Positions 44,518-54,234 of a stretch of 64,000 nt of DNA are shown here, piece by piece; the first letter of the stretch is position 1; every line of letters begins with the position of its first letter. The DNA comes from an uncultured Pseudomonadota bacterium (GTDB lineage Bacteria; Pseudomonadota; Alphaproteobacteria; Rs-D84). The stretch covers positions 44,334-108,333 of the forward strand of contig CACZJK010000002.1 of assembly GCA_902781465.1 (NCBI GenBank), in the 5' to 3' direction. The notes under the pieces are model-generated. The model was given only the letters and a program-made list of their open reading frames with translations, had not been told where the DNA came from and made no database searches. A program made the position numbers and the translations under genes.

Positions 44518-45126
44518 TTAATGTGTCTTTGTTCGTTTTGATTCAATAAACGCGCGCAGATGGTCGTCGTATGCCAATATGTATGGATTACAAGTGACGA
44601 TATGGTCTATCTGTAATTTGGCGTCTTTGAAATCTTGCAAATCACAGGTGTTTGCTTTGCGGACTTCTAAATCATTTGGCATATTTTGACGCTTTTTGGC
44701 TGTTTCAAAATTGTCCAGTGGTGGCAAGAACCATAAAACACGAAAATCATATTGGTTCTTTTTGTCGTTTTTATTAAACCAACTTATCATCTGTCGAACA
44801 TATTTGGGCTGAATCACATCATAAGTAAAATTTGCACCCCAATTATTCCAAATTTCAAATTCTGGCACACCATAAAGCCATTTAGGTTGACCCGGTTGCC
44901 AAAATTGTTCGTTCACAAAAAGTTTTGTCGCAAATTTTTCTGTTTCAAAATAAGTTTCATCACGAAAATAATATTCGCGACCATCCATTTCACCGTTGCG
45001 CATAGGCCGTGTTGTCGCACTGCGTAAATTATAAAACGCACCATAAGGCAAAACATTTTTTATAAAGTATGATTTACCACTGCCGGACAGGCCTGTACAA
45101 AATAAAACTGTTGGTTTTTGTTTCAT
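44518..45126 (-). CDS. Guanylate-kinase-like P-loop protein
   Basis: 202 residues from the ATG at 45124-45126, with GAGGT 9 bp upstream; an upstream in-frame ATG at 45153 is less likely. P-loop GLSGSGKSY is at about residues 12-20. The GMP-binding segment RSATTRPMRNGEMDGREYYF, followed by D-x-x-x-F, is the guanylate kinase signature. The rest diverges, with long insertions and a Trp-rich middle, so it is probably not the housekeeping Gmk. The substrate could be another nucleotide or a nucleic acid end. Confidence 0.7.
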   Translation of the reverse strand: MKQKPTVLFCTGLSGSGKSYFIKNVLPYGAFYNLRSATTRPMRNGEMDGREYYFRDETYFETEKFATKLFVNEQFWQPGQPKWLYGVPEFEIWNNWGANFTYDVIQPKYVRQMISWFNKNDKKNQYDFRVLWFLPPLDNFETAKKRQNMPNDLEVRKANTCDLQDFKDAKLQIDHIVTCNPYILAYDDHLRAFIESKRTKTH

Positions 45127-45140
45127 ATCTTTTACCTCAT

Positions 45141-45163
45141 AAAAACCCCGCACAAGGCGGGGT
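45141..45163 (-). terminator. rpoD terminator
   Basis: On the - strand ACCCCGC/GCGGGGT hairpin followed by TTTT, just after the rpoD stop. Confidence 0.88.
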
Positions 45164-45170
45164 ATTAAAA

Positions 45171-47258
45171 TTAGTCTTCCAAGAAACTGCGTAATTTACG
45201 CGCACGTGTTGGATGTTTCAGTTTATTCAACGCCTTTTGTTCAATCTGGCGGATACGTTCACGTGTCACGCCGATATATTCACCAACCTCTTCCAGTGTG
45301 CTGGTTTTATTGGTTGACATACCGAAACGTTGACGCAAAACAGTTTCTTCTTTTGGATCCAATTCAGACAAAATTTGTGTGACGATTTTACGCAAATTCT
45401 TTTGCGCCGCCGAAGTAAATGGATTCTTGGCGGTTTCGTCTGCAATGATTTCGATACGTGAACTGTCGTCTTCGCTGCCTACTGGTGCTTCCAAAGACAT
45501 AGGTTTAAGGTTCACTTTCATTGCCTTGTGAATCTTGTCTACTGGCAAATATATAATCTTTGACAATTCTTCAGCAGTTGGCTGACGTCCGTATTTATGC
45601 ATAAACTGACGCGAAGCACGTTGAATCTTGTGTATGTTATCAATCATATGCACAGGGATACGAATTGTACGTGCTTGGTCGGCAATACTGCGTGAAATAC
45701 CCTGTTGTATCCAGTTAGTTGCATATGTAGAAAATTTATTACCCAAACGATAATCGAATTTATCAACCGCCTTCATCAAACCGATGTTTCCGTCTTGGAC
45801 AAGGTCAGAAAAGTCTAAGCCCAATCCGCGGTTGCTTGATTTCTTGGCAAATTTGATAACAAGACGCAAGTTCGCCTCTATCATTTCACGTTTTGCACGT
45901 GCGGCTTCACTTTGACCACGTCGCACCAATTCAACGACCTTTTTATATTCAGATGTTGGTTGACCTGCTTCGAAAGCGATTGCGGTAATATCTTCTTGAA
46001 TTTTCAAGACATCAGCCTGATGTTTAGTAGCAAAGTTTTGCCATGCAGCGCTTTTGTTCTTTGCCAATTTCTTTACCCAGTTGCGGTTTATTTCGTTCCC
46101 TGCATATTCAGCCAAGAAATCTTCGCGTTTGATTTTGCAAGCCAACGCAAGACGCAACATTTTACCTTCTAATCCCATAAGCAATTGGTCGCGCTGAGTC
46201 AATTTTTCCATAATTTCGGCAATTCTTTCGTCGTTAAGACGGATTTTACCGACATATTCGAACAATTCTACACGAGATTTGTTATATTTCTTTTCCAATG
46301 CTTCATCAGGTGCAGAAGAAGTCAACAAATTTTCCAAACGTTTGGCTTGCAACTTTTGCATACCAGAAAATACGCGTTTAATCTTTGCGAACAAATCTGT
46401 TATCATAGGCATAAGTGCATCTTCCATAACTGGAATCGGCACGCCAGAAGAACTGCGTTGACCGTCTTCTTTTTTGCCGTCTTCGTCTTCATCCAATTCT
46501 TCGTCATCTTCATCGTCAGACGCGACAGAATCTTCCAAGGCATCTAAATCTTCATCGTTCAAATCATCAACCTGATCTACGCCTTTGGATTTCAGAGTAT
46601 CTGCCAAAGCCGCCAATGATTTTTGTTCGGATTCACTGGAATACATAACTTCCAAATTCACGATATGGCGCAATCTGATATCGCCGTTTAACAACTGTTG
46701 ATACCAATCTAACATCGCCTGAATTGTCATAGGGCTTTCGCACAAACCATAAACCATTAAACGAGAGGCCGCTTCGATACGTTGCGCGATAGCAATTTCG
46801 CCCGCCGCAGTCAACAATTGAACTGTACCGATTTGTTTCAAATATGATTGGACAGAATCTTGAATTCCAAGAACTAAATTACCCGTAGAACTGCGTTCCA
46901 ACTGTTTGGCGTAATGTTCGTAATCATCGTCATTAACATCAACTTGTTCAGCATCAGCATTCAATAAATCACGGGTTTTATCACGATTATAGTTTTCGTC
47001 ATCATCTTCGTAATATTTTTCCATATCACGAGTAAATCTGTCACCATCAGTTTCCAGGATTTCCAATTCCAAATCTTGCTTAAAGAATTCCAAAACTTCG
47101 TCTTTTTCTTCGTCTGGCACTTCGTCAGCCTGAATCGCAGCATCAAAGTCCATTTGGGACAGATAACCGTCTTCAGTCGCCGACAAAGCCAATTCTTTCA
47201 AACTTTCTGGCAAAGAATCAATTAATAATCTTGTTGCTTCGTCTAGTTTTTTAGTCAT
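45171..47258 (-). CDS. rpoD: RNA polymerase primary sigma factor (sigma-70)
   Basis: 695 residues. Region 1.1 is at the N-terminus. Region 1.2 follows ([17 protein letters not shown] near 122), then a long non-conserved region with an acidic [16 protein letters not shown] stretch near 250. Region 2 contains [35 protein letters not shown] and [20 protein letters not shown]. Region 3 follows, and region 4.2 has [20 protein letters not shown]. It directs RNA polymerase to the TTGACA/TATAAT-type promoters found throughout this window. Confidence 0.98.
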   Translation of the reverse strand: MTKKLDEATRLLIDSLPESLKELALSATEDGYLSQMDFDAAIQADEVPDEEKDEVLEFFKQDLELEILETDGDRFTRDMEKYYEDDDENYNRDKTRDLLNADAEQVDVNDDDYEHYAKQLERSSTGNLVLGIQDSVQSYLKQIGTVQLLTAAGEIAIAQRIEAASRLMVYGLCESPMTIQAMLDWYQQLLNGDIRLRHIVNLEVMYSSESEQKSLAALADTLKSKGVDQVDDLNDEDLDALEDSVASDDEDDEELDEDEDGKKEDGQRSSSGVPIPVMEDALMPMITDLFAKIKRVFSGMQKLQAKRLENLLTSSAPDEALEKKYNKSRVELFEYVGKIRLNDERIAEIMEKLTQRDQLLMGLEGKMLRLALACKIKREDFLAEYAGNEINRNWVKKLAKNKSAAWQNFATKHQADVLKIQEDITAIAFEAGQPTSEYKKVVELVRRGQSEAARAKREMIEANLRLVIKFAKKSSNRGLGLDFSDLVQDGNIGLMKAVDKFDYRLGNKFSTYATNWIQQGISRSIADQARTIRIPVHMIDNIHKIQRASRQFMHKYGRQPTAEELSKIIYLPVDKIHKAMKVNLKPMSLEAPVGSEDDSSRIEIIADETAKNPFTSAAQKNLRKIVTQILSELDPKEETVLRQRFGMSTNKTSTLEEVGEYIGVTRERIRQIEQKALNKLKHPTRARKLRSFLED

Positions 47259-47296
47259 AAAAAAACCTTTGATTTATTGGTGTGAAACATAAAAAC

Positions 47297-47827
47297 TTAT
47301 TTACCGCTTTTGCGTTGTGCCTTTGCGATTGCTTCGTGCAAAGCAGATTCAGAAACCAAACCCAACACAATCGGACTTTGGATTTGAATCAAAGAATAAG
47401 ATTTATGTGTTTTTTCACGAATAGATTTCACAGTTGGATTTGTACTGCGCATAAGGCGTGCAATTTGACCATCTGTCAAATCTGGATAATTTTTCAAAAT
47501 CCACAAAATACCACCCAAACGGTTTTGACGATGTAATTTTGGAGTGTACCCTACGCCTTTTTTGTTTTGTTTCTTTTGGGCTTCGACAATGACTTCACGC
47601 AAAGTCAATCTGGCATCTGGGTCAGCTTCACATTTTTCAATATCTTCACGAGTGACCTGGCCATTGATAATTGGGTTAAGACCTTGCATTTTATTTGATT
47701 CTGCATCGGCAATATTTTTAACTTCCAATTCGTGCAAGCCGCAGAATTCCCCAATTTGTTCAAATGTTAATGCTGTGTTTTCAATCAACCAAAGTGCGGT
47801 AGATTTAGGCATATATGGATAATTCAT
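47297..47827 (-). CDS. trcR: Cell-cycle transcriptional regulator TrcR (DUF1013)
   Basis: 176 residues. The family signature is ALWLIENTALTFEQIGEFCG followed by LHELEVKNIAD, then INGQVTREDIEKCEADP and a C-terminal HTH-like LTDGQIARLMRSTNPTV. TrcR is an alphaproteobacterial regulator linked to CtrA/GcrA-dependent cell-cycle expression. It sits 38 bp upstream of rpoD on the same strand; this is one of the class-level markers. Confidence 0.9.
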   Translation of the reverse strand: MNYPYMPKSTALWLIENTALTFEQIGEFCGLHELEVKNIADAESNKMQGLNPIINGQVTREDIEKCEADPDARLTLREVIVEAQKKQNKKGVGYTPKLHRQNRLGGILWILKNYPDLTDGQIARLMRSTNPTVKSIREKTHKSYSLIQIQSPIVLGLVSESALHEAIAKAQRKSGK

Positions 47828-47902
47828 GGATTTTTCCTTTGTTAAGACGCGTTTTAATATAGCACAAAATGCGCTATATTCAAGCAGTTTTTTTAATATT
47901 TT

Positions 47903-49330
47903 TTATTGTTTTTTTACCAATTTGAATCCGTCAACCGTATCCATCACAGTCCAACCTGCTTCGTCGATTTGATGGCGCAATTTATCAGCTGTTTCAAAAT
48001 CGCGGATTTTCTTTGCGTCCAAGCGTTGCTGGGCCATTTGTTTTACAGATTCTGGGGCATCTTGATTTTCAAGTTTATGCAACTTTTGTGCGTGTTCCAT
48101 AAACTGTAATCCCAACAAATCATCAACGAACTTTATCAATTCCAATTTAGTATTTGCATTTGTTGATTTGTCTTTTAATAAATCTTGTAAAACGACCAAG
48201 GATTCTGCGGTTTTCAGGTTGTCCGACACCGGCATCAACAGTTTGTCGTGCCATTGATTATATTGTTCGTTATCGATTGGGGTTTTATCGTCAGAATTGA
48301 TTAAATCAGCAACCTTGCGAACAATATTTTTATAGCCCGCTTCGGCAGATTCCAATGCTTCAAATGAAAAAGCCAATTGAGATTGATAATGTCCCAAAAC
48401 AATCCAATATCTGTACACTATCGGTTCAATATTGCGAGCGCGAACTGCGTTCATACCCAAGAATTCACCCTTGGATTTTGACATTTTATCGCCACTTTTA
48501 TCCACCAAGAAACTGAAATGTACCCAATAATGCACCCAAGGTTTGCCAACAACAGGTTCGCTTTGCGCTATTTCATTAGTATGATGTACACGCGATAAAT
48601 CTTCACCGCCGGTATGAATATCAAAATGAGCACCCAATAATTTCATACTCATAACACAACATTCTGTATGCCAGCCCGGAAAACCAACACCCCAAGGGCT
48701 GTCCCATTCCATTTGGCGCTTTACATCTTTTGGCGAATATTTCCAAAGTGCAAAATCAGTTGGGTTGCGTTTCGCATCATTATATTCCACACGCGCACCC
48801 GCACGTTGGCCAGACAAAGAACCGCCTGTTAACGCGCCATAATCTGCGAATTTAGAAGTATCATAGTAAATACCATCACCAGGAATTTCATATGTATAGC
48901 CACGTTTTTCAAGTTCTTGAATCAATTCAATTTGTTCATTGATATATTCAGTAGCGCGCGGCATAGTTGTTGGGCGTATAATATTCAAATCATCACTGTC
49001 GCGCAAGAATTCATCCAGATAAAACTGTGCAATGTCCCACACGGACTTATGATCGCGTGCAGCGCCCTTTTCCATTTTATCTTCGCCGGAATCATTATCT
49101 TCATCGGTTAAATGCCCAACGTCAGTAATATTCATAACATGGTTGACCGTATAACCATTTGCCAAAAACATACGCTTTAATAAATCGTTATGAACCATAG
49201 TTCGCAAATTACCCAAATGCGCATAATGATATACCGTCGGCCCACAAGAATAAAAGCCAACATGATTTGGAATAATTGGGTTAAAATCTTCAATTTTGCG
49301 CGATAAAGTATTAAACAATCTGACTTGCAT
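47903..49330 (-). CDS. cysS: Cysteinyl-tRNA synthetase
   Basis: 475 residues. Zinc Cys in FYSCGPTVYHYAHLGNLR with the HIGH-like HLGN at about 27-45, further zinc ligands in GWHTECCVM near 222-230, and the KMSKS loop KMSKSKGEF near 286. The C-terminal helical anticodon domain is followed by RRDA-like DAKKIRDFETADKLR. It charges tRNA-Cys. Confidence 0.97.
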   Translation of the reverse strand: MQVRLFNTLSRKIEDFNPIIPNHVGFYSCGPTVYHYAHLGNLRTMVHNDLLKRMFLANGYTVNHVMNITDVGHLTDEDNDSGEDKMEKGAARDHKSVWDIAQFYLDEFLRDSDDLNIIRPTTMPRATEYINEQIELIQELEKRGYTYEIPGDGIYYDTSKFADYGALTGGSLSGQRAGARVEYNDAKRNPTDFALWKYSPKDVKRQMEWDSPWGVGFPGWHTECCVMSMKLLGAHFDIHTGGEDLSRVHHTNEIAQSEPVVGKPWVHYWVHFSFLVDKSGDKMSKSKGEFLGMNAVRARNIEPIVYRYWIVLGHYQSQLAFSFEALESAEAGYKNIVRKVADLINSDDKTPIDNEQYNQWHDKLLMPVSDNLKTAESLVVLQDLLKDKSTNANTKLELIKFVDDLLGLQFMEHAQKLHKLENQDAPESVKQMAQQRLDAKKIRDFETADKLRHQIDEAGWTVMDTVDGFKLVKKQ

Positions 49331-49398
49331 AACGATTTTTCCTTTGATTATATGGCGATATGATAATAAATCGATGCGAATATTGCAAATATTAAAAT

Positions 49399-50142
49399 TT
49401 AAGAATTACGTTGTTTTTGCGTGGTACAAATTTCATTGATTAAATCAACAAACAAACCGAAATTAGATACAGTACCCTCTTTCCAGCCTTCCAAAACTTT
49501 TATACTTTGTGCTATTTTTTCCAATTCTTCATCACTCAAATCGGATAACTTACGGTTTGGTTTTATACCAGTACTTTCGTATAAATGTCGTTGGTATCTT
49601 ATTGGGTCATTGCTATCACAAAAAGGCGCGTATTTATGTATTGCGTCATATATAGATAATTTAGAATAACTTTCTGTACGCAACAAAGCCTTTAATGCAA
49701 TCATACCCTGTTCTTCACTAGGGAAAACAGCAAAACCGCCTGCATCACCAATTGCGCCCATTTTACGGGTAAAAGGACTTGTTCTGATTGCTCCTGGATT
49801 TTGATTACGCCAAGTGCGCGAACCAGATTTGCGAACAAAGCCCGAACCATCAGGGCGTGTATATTGAACACTGTTATCTTCAAAAGATTGTATTTTGAAA
49901 ACCGTATCTGTATATTCATAGCCGAATTCATGAAACAATTGTTGCTTTATATCTGATAAAAGAACGGCTTTCGACACAATATTGTAATCAGTTGGACAAA
50001 CCAAAAAATCGTCAGAGTGTACATATCGAACCCCTTTGGAAAAAGAGTATTTCGCATTGTTTTTATTTGCATCACGAACGCCCTTTATAACAAAAGGCAA
50101 CATAAACATTAACGAAAATATTAAAACGTTCTTTTTATTCAT
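49399..50142 (-). CDS. Exported or anchored protein with phage-type muramidase-like domain
   Basis: 247 residues. Signal or anchor helix at about 5-20. The middle has WRNQNPGAIRTSPFTRKMGA followed by GGFAVFPSEEQGMIALKALL, the pattern R-N-x-N-P-G-x-I...F-A-x-F-x-x-x-x-x-G known from phage virion and other peptidoglycan-active proteins. The C-terminal part (SIYDAIHKYAP, RYQRHLYESTG) fits the same fold. Catalytic residues cannot be assigned by eye. A role in wall cutting or in protein localisation is inference. Confidence 0.65.
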   Translation of the reverse strand: MNKKNVLIFSLMFMLPFVIKGVRDANKNNAKYSFSKGVRYVHSDDFLVCPTDYNIVSKAVLLSDIKQQLFHEFGYEYTDTVFKIQSFEDNSVQYTRPDGSGFVRKSGSRTWRNQNPGAIRTSPFTRKMGAIGDAGGFAVFPSEEQGMIALKALLRTESYSKLSIYDAIHKYAPFCDSNDPIRYQRHLYESTGIKPNRKLSDLSDEELEKIAQSIKVLEGWKEGTVSNFGLFVDLINEICTTQKQRNS

Positions 50143-50264
50143 GATATTTTTAAATTCAGGCCATTTTATAGTGCGACCAAGCGATTGTCAAACTTTAAAT
50201 AAAAAAAAAACACCAAATTCGTACTTGCATTTAAAAAAGTGTTTATATATAATAACACCCATCC

Positions 50265-50353
50265 GGAGCGTTGGCAGAGTGGTAATGCAGCGGATTGCTA
50301 ATCCGTGACCGTAGTAATGCGGTCCATAGGTTCGAGTCCTATACGCTCCGCCA
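50265..50353 (+). tRNA. tRNA-Ser (anticodon GCT)
   Basis: Acceptor GGAGCG pairs with CGCTCC; anticodon stem GCGGA/TCCGT holds loop TTGCTAA, so anticodon GCT. A long variable arm (GACCG..CGGTC) is diagnostic of Ser. CCA encoded. No 3'-end duplication here. Confidence 0.96.
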
Positions 50354-50356
50354 GAT

Positions 50357-50384
50357 TTAAAACCCCATATTTTATGGGGTTTTT
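50357..50384. terminator. Terminator after tRNA-Ser, shared with the convergent gene
   Basis: AAACCCCATA/TATGGGGTTT hairpin with T-run on the right and A-rich left flank. Confidence 0.85.
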
Positions 50385-50853
50385 AATTTTGATTTTTCAC
50401 TCTCCACCCACCGAATTTATAACCTGGCCTGACTGGTGTTGGTGGTAATGTTATTGACTGACCGTATGTACAGGTATTTTGCACAGTATTTGTTCCATCG
50501 TCCCAATTTATCGTTATCGTATTTGGTTCGAATACCGCAACCAATTTATGTCCAAAGTTAGACGAACACGCGTTTGATACACTTTCATTAAATTGTGTTT
50601 TATATTTTATTCCCTGCGATTCTGTTGCGTTATAACTGAATGTTCCACCACTACATGTATATCCATTTGGGCATTGTACACATCCCAAAGTATCTGCAGG
50701 CAAAAATTCACCAGATTGACATGTATAAGTATTTACTTCAAACACCGCAAGTAAATTATTACCAATAACCCCACATTGGTTGGGTATTGTTTCGGTATAA
50801 TATGCTAACGATGGTTGTGTAAGTAATAAAGATAATAATAAAATTTTTTTCAT
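50383..50853 (-). CDS. Exported protein with Cys-rich module and InlB-type repeat
   Basis: 156 residues with signal peptide MKKILLLSLLLTQPSLAYY. A Cys module follows: NTYTCQSGEFLPADTLGC, CPNGYTCSGGTFSYNATESQ; the same module occurs twice in the 58255-58983 protein. The C-terminus is one PF09479-type repeat (TINWDDGTNT, then LPPTPVRPGYKFGGWRVKNQN minus its last residue in register). The protein at 63152-64000 ends in the same way. Probably surface-exposed; these short repeats are typical of adhesin-like proteins, though adhesion is inference. Confidence 0.75.
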   Translation of the reverse strand: MKKILLLSLLLTQPSLAYYTETIPNQCGVIGNNLLAVFEVNTYTCQSGEFLPADTLGCVQCPNGYTCSGGTFSYNATESQGIKYKTQFNESVSNACSSNFGHKLVAVFEPNTITINWDDGTNTVQNTCTYGQSITLPPTPVRPGYKFGGWRVKNQN

Positions 50854-50873
50854 ATCTATCTCCTTATTCTCCC

Positions 50874-50978
50874 CTTGGGGTGAGTACGTCCGAAGGACGG
50901 GAGGGAGGTTAAGATTCCAGATAACTTATTATCAGTGAACCCTCCCCCCGGCTGCGCCGCACCCCCTCCAAAGGGGGA
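50874..50978. repeat. GC-rich dispersed intergenic repeat
   Basis: Contains CTCCCCTTGGGG, ACGTCCGAAGGACG, and CGGCTGCGCCGCACCCCCTCC followed by AAAGGGGGAAT. The CTGCGCCGCA-CCCCCTCC part matches the reverse complement at 63041-63057. GC content is far above the neighbourhood. It separates two exported-protein genes. Confidence 0.65.
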
Positions 50979-50979
50979 A

Positions 50980-51705
50980 TTAATAAAATTTATCTTCGAC
51001 CCGGTCATACATACATGGCGTGCCATTTTTGTCGAGAACGGGAATCATGTCTACCAATACCTCCCCTGTAGAGGATAAAACTTTATAATCATATATTCGT
51101 AAATTATTATTTGTTTGCTTTAACGCAACGCCATTATAATTAACATCAAACAAGTAAATATTATTTGTATTTAAGCCAGAATTTTCTGACGTGCTACTTT
51201 CGTGTATATTTGACGTAGTTAAATTTGTAATTTTACACGTATTATTTCCTGGATAAAGTAATAAATCATATCTGTATATTTTGTTATTTTCAACTGTGGC
51301 TACTTTTATATTTGGTTGTCTAACAACTCTAAACATTAATTGACTGCTATCTATACCAATATAAATACCATTTTCAGTGGCTAAACTGCCTGCAATTCGC
51401 ATCTCATATTGTGTTGTAAGATATTTAACAGTCAGAATATATCTATGACCATAAACGGCTGGATTCCCCGTATCAATATATTGTGTCCCGGTGGATTCCA
51501 AATATTCAATCGGTATATAACTACTTGCCCAGCCTTTGAAAGTATACCCTCGTTTGGTTGGGGTGGTTGGTAATAATATATCATTACCACTTTCACATGT
51601 TGTGGTTGCGTAAACATCATCGCCTATATACCAATTTAATGTTTCGGTTTGTGCGTATGCTGTGCCACAAAACAGCATTGATAATAATATTAAAAACTTT
51701 TTCAT
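50980..51705 (-). CDS. Exported protein with InlB-type repeat and lectin-like part
   Basis: 241 residues from the ATG at 51703-51705 (GGGGGAAGTG ribosome site); the frame is open 26 codons further upstream but that part reads through an intergenic repeat. Signal peptide ends near GTAYAQ. One PF09479-type repeat at about 20-55 (ETLNWYIGDDVYATTTC, LPTTPTKRGYTFKGW), then IPIEYLESTGTQYIDTG, which begins a beta-rich part common in gut-bacterial and phage proteins with lectin-like folds. Preceded by copy 3 of the structured leader RNA. Confidence 0.75.
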   Translation of the reverse strand: MKKFLILLSMLFCGTAYAQTETLNWYIGDDVYATTTCESGNDILLPTTPTKRGYTFKGWASSYIPIEYLESTGTQYIDTGNPAVYGHRYILTVKYLTTQYEMRIAGSLATENGIYIGIDSSQLMFRVVRQPNIKVATVENNKIYRYDLLLYPGNNTCKITNLTTSNIHESSTSENSGLNTNNIYLFDVNYNGVALKQTNNNLRIYDYKVLSSTGEVLVDMIPVLDKNGTPCMYDRVEDKFY

Positions 51706-51719
51706 CACTTCCCCCTGTT

Positions 51720-51822
51720 TCTTTTCTTTGTCGTTCCGAGGAAGCCCAAAGGGCTGACGTGGGAATCCAATGTGGATCCTCACGCGAATTTGCGTTCGCT
51801 CAGGATGACACCACTGCGTGGT
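51720..51822. repeat. Imperfect palindromic intergenic repeat
   Basis: Contains GCCCAAAGGGC, GGATCCTCACGCG, GCGAATTTGCG and TCGCTCAGGATGAC, all partly self-complementary. It lies between the leader RNA and its gene. Such CTGAGCGAA..GGATCC sequences are typical of dispersed repeats; only one copy is in this window. Confidence 0.45.
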
Positions 51823-51831
51823 TAAAAGATT

Positions 51832-52003
51832 ACCGCCAGAAAATCAGGCGGTTGGAGGTTAGTAACAATTCTATATGAGATTGCGCTGCTTATTCCGTAT
51901 ATTCACAGCCCTCCAACCTTATATTTGATTGGAGATTTTAACGTCTTCATGGACGCATATAGATACAGGTTACTAAGCCTCATCAACAAAACTCTTGCTG
52001 ACA
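51832..52003 (-). ncRNA. Structured leader RNA, copy 3 (divergent)
   Basis: Read on the - strand. P1 TCAGCAA/TTGTTGA around the same GAGTT loop (51983-52001); P2 TTAGTAAC (51969-51976) with GTTACTAA (51859-51866); P3 CGTC/GACG (51942-51955); P4 CTCCAA (51929-51934)/TTGGAG (51911-51916); P5 GCTG/CAGC (51885-51909); terminal ACCGCC/GGCGGT hairpin (51832-51852). Compared with copies 1 and 2, both P2 strands change together, as do P1 and P5. The exported-protein gene follows, with a palindromic repeat between. Confidence 0.75.
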
Positions 52004-52049
52004 GTTTTATTCTATCAAATAATAATCAGCAATGAAAGTAAAAAATTAA

Positions 52050-52071
52050 AAACCACCCAAACTGGTGGTTT
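52050..52071 (-). terminator. accD-accA terminator
   Basis: AAACCACC/GGTGGTTT hairpin; on the - strand a T-run follows. Confidence 0.85.
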
Positions 52072-52072
52072 A

Positions 52073-53812
52073 TTATATCAACTTTTCTTCGGCGGTGTGG
52101 CCTGGTTGAAAGATTTCAACATCACGTGTCATGGCCAAGAATTTTTTTGCGCGTTCTGGCACTAATTCTTCAATTGGTGTTTCACGCAATTCGTTCAAAG
52201 CGTCTGCCACTGATTTAGCCAACAATTCCATCGTTGTTTGCCAATCTGTATGCGCACCGGCCGCCGGTTCACTGATGATTTTATCAATCACGTTAAGTGA
52301 TGCCATATCACGCGCAGTCAATTTTAATGCGGTTGCAGCCTGGGCTTTGAATTTATTATCTTTCCATAAAATACTTGCACAAGATTCAGGTGCGATTACT
52401 GAATAGATTGAATTTTCCAGCATCATTACCCTGTCGCCAGTTCCAATCGCGATTGCCCCACCAGAACCACCTTCGCCAACATTGACGGCAACATAAGGTG
52501 TTTTAACACTTAACCCCATTGCGATTGTTGATGCCACCGCCTGGGATTGTCCGCGTTCTTCGGCGGCACCACCTGCGAAAGCGCCCGCAGTATCAAACAG
52601 CGATACGATTGGCAAATCAAATTTTTCAGCCAACTTCATCAAACGTTGTGCTTTGCGATAACCTTCTGGATTAGGCATACCAAATCTGTGTTGTTGACGG
52701 GTTTCGATTGTGCGACCTTTTTCTTGACCCAACACAACCGCAGGTATTCCATACCAATAACCAATACCGCCACACATAGCAGCATCTTCGCCAAAGCATC
52801 GATCGCCCGCAAGGTAAGTCCATTTATCAACTATGCCATTTACATAGTCCAAAAAGTGTGGTCTGTTTTCATTACGTGCCAATAAAACCTTGTCATATTC
52901 TGGGGTTTTACCAGCGTCGCGTGATTTCTTTGGTGCGTCATATTTTGGTGTTTTTACATCGATAACTTTTGGTTCGACAGGTTGTTTAGTCAATACTGTT
53001 AAAACGCGTTCCAAGGTTTCTTTTAATTTAGAACGATCAACCACTATATCAACCATACCGTGTTCATACAAATAATCAGCCGTTTGGAAGTTAGAAGGCA
53101 ATTTTTCGTGAATGTTTTGTTCAATTACACGACGGCCTGCAAAACCAATACGTGCACCCTTTTCGGCAATATGTATATCGCCCAACATCGCAAACGAAGC
53201 CGTCACCCCACCGAAAGTTGGGTCTGTCAGAATCACGATATAAGGCAATTTGTTTTCATGTAATTTATTAACTGCAACCGTAGTACGCGCCATTTGCATC
53301 AACGACAAAATGTTTTCCTGCATACGTGCGCCACCACTGCAAGTCACCATAACGAAAGGCTGTTTTAATTCAATCGCATGTTCAATACTTGCGATAATCG
53401 CATCACCGGCCGCGCGTCCCATAGACCCCATCATAAAATCGCCGTTCATAACGCATACAGTTGAATCTATGCCGCCTATTTTACCATCGGCGGTCGATAT
53501 AGAATCTTGTGTTCCGGCATCTTCGCGCGCTTCTTTTAATCTTTCTTTGTATGGTATTCTGTCCACGAAATTCAATGGGTCATCACTGACAACCGGCAAA
53601 TCAAATTTTTGCCAATTTATATCATCAAACAGCAAATTAAATCTCTGTTTTGGTGTCATCATAAACGCACGACCACAGCGTGGACATACATAATGATTGT
53701 TTTTATAATCTTTATAGAAAACCAAGCGACCGCAGGCTTCACATTTAATCCACATCAATCTGCGAACGCGTTCGTATCTGTCGCGGTTATGATTAGTAAT
53801 TCCGTTTGACAT
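52073..53812 (-). CDS. Acetyl-CoA carboxylase carboxyltransferase, beta-alpha fusion (AccD-AccA)
   Basis: 579 residues. Residues 1-~290 are AccD: zinc finger C24-x2-C27...C43-x2-C46, then VTCSGGARMQENILSLMQMA and PTFGGVTASFAMLGD. Residues ~300-579 are AccA: MPNPEGYRKAQRLMKLAEKF, FDTAGAFAGGAAEERGQS, and GEGGSGGAIAIGTGDRVMML. Most Proteobacteria have separate accD and accA. It transfers carboxyl from biotin to acetyl-CoA, the first step of fatty acid synthesis. The AccA N-terminal helical part is shortened to a linker. ihfB lies 3 bp upstream. Confidence 0.95.
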   Translation of the reverse strand: MSNGITNHNRDRYERVRRLMWIKCEACGRLVFYKDYKNNHYVCPRCGRAFMMTPKQRFNLLFDDINWQKFDLPVVSDDPLNFVDRIPYKERLKEAREDAGTQDSISTADGKIGGIDSTVCVMNGDFMMGSMGRAAGDAIIASIEHAIELKQPFVMVTCSGGARMQENILSLMQMARTTVAVNKLHENKLPYIVILTDPTFGGVTASFAMLGDIHIAEKGARIGFAGRRVIEQNIHEKLPSNFQTADYLYEHGMVDIVVDRSKLKETLERVLTVLTKQPVEPKVIDVKTPKYDAPKKSRDAGKTPEYDKVLLARNENRPHFLDYVNGIVDKWTYLAGDRCFGEDAAMCGGIGYWYGIPAVVLGQEKGRTIETRQQHRFGMPNPEGYRKAQRLMKLAEKFDLPIVSLFDTAGAFAGGAAEERGQSQAVASTIAMGLSVKTPYVAVNVGEGGSGGAIAIGTGDRVMMLENSIYSVIAPESCASILWKDNKFKAQAATALKLTARDMASLNVIDKIISEPAAGAHTDWQTTMELLAKSVADALNELRETPIEELVPERAKKFLAMTRDVEIFQPGHTAEEKLI

Positions 53813-53815
53813 ACT

Positions 53816-54094
53816 TTATCCATTCATTTTTTTAGTTAATTCACGACTTGGCTTGAATAAAATAGTTTTATTCGCATCCAAATATATCATTTCACCAGTG
53901 CTTGGATTATAACCAGTTTTAGTAGCACGTCTGCGTGGTTGGAACGTTCCAAATCCGCGTATTTCAATTCTGTCATCGTTTGCAACAGCGTTCTTCATTT
54001 CATCCATAACGCAATCCAACATCGCCATTGCATCAGACGTTCTCATGTTCTTAAATTGCACTTGCAGTGTTCTTATAACATCCGAACGTTTCAT
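53816..54094 (-). CDS. ihfB: Integration host factor beta subunit
   Basis: 92 residues of the HU/IHF fold. IEIRGFGTFQPRRR is the start of the DNA-gripping arm, then GYNPSTGEMI with the intercalating Pro, and the ending ILFKPSRELTKKM. It bends DNA as IHF with IhfA. HU cannot be excluded from sequence, but the RGFG-x-F and N-P-x-T-G-E spacing fits IHF-beta. Confidence 0.85.
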   Translation of the reverse strand: MKRSDVIRTLQVQFKNMRTSDAMAMLDCVMDEMKNAVANDDRIEIRGFGTFQPRRRATKTGYNPSTGEMIYLDANKTILFKPSRELTKKMNG

Positions 54095-54234
54095 AATAAA
54101 TCATCCTTTTATTTATCTACCACCTAATATGATAGCATATTTTACAAAAAATAAAGCAAATTATTTAAGAAAAGGCTCTTATATCAAAACACCCCTAATA
54201 TTGGTAAAATTTCAATATAACACAGGGGATTAAG

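Noticed and set aside
51706..51783. 26-codon N-terminal extension of the 50980 gene
   Set aside because: It translates an intergenic palindromic repeat and would mask the signal peptide.
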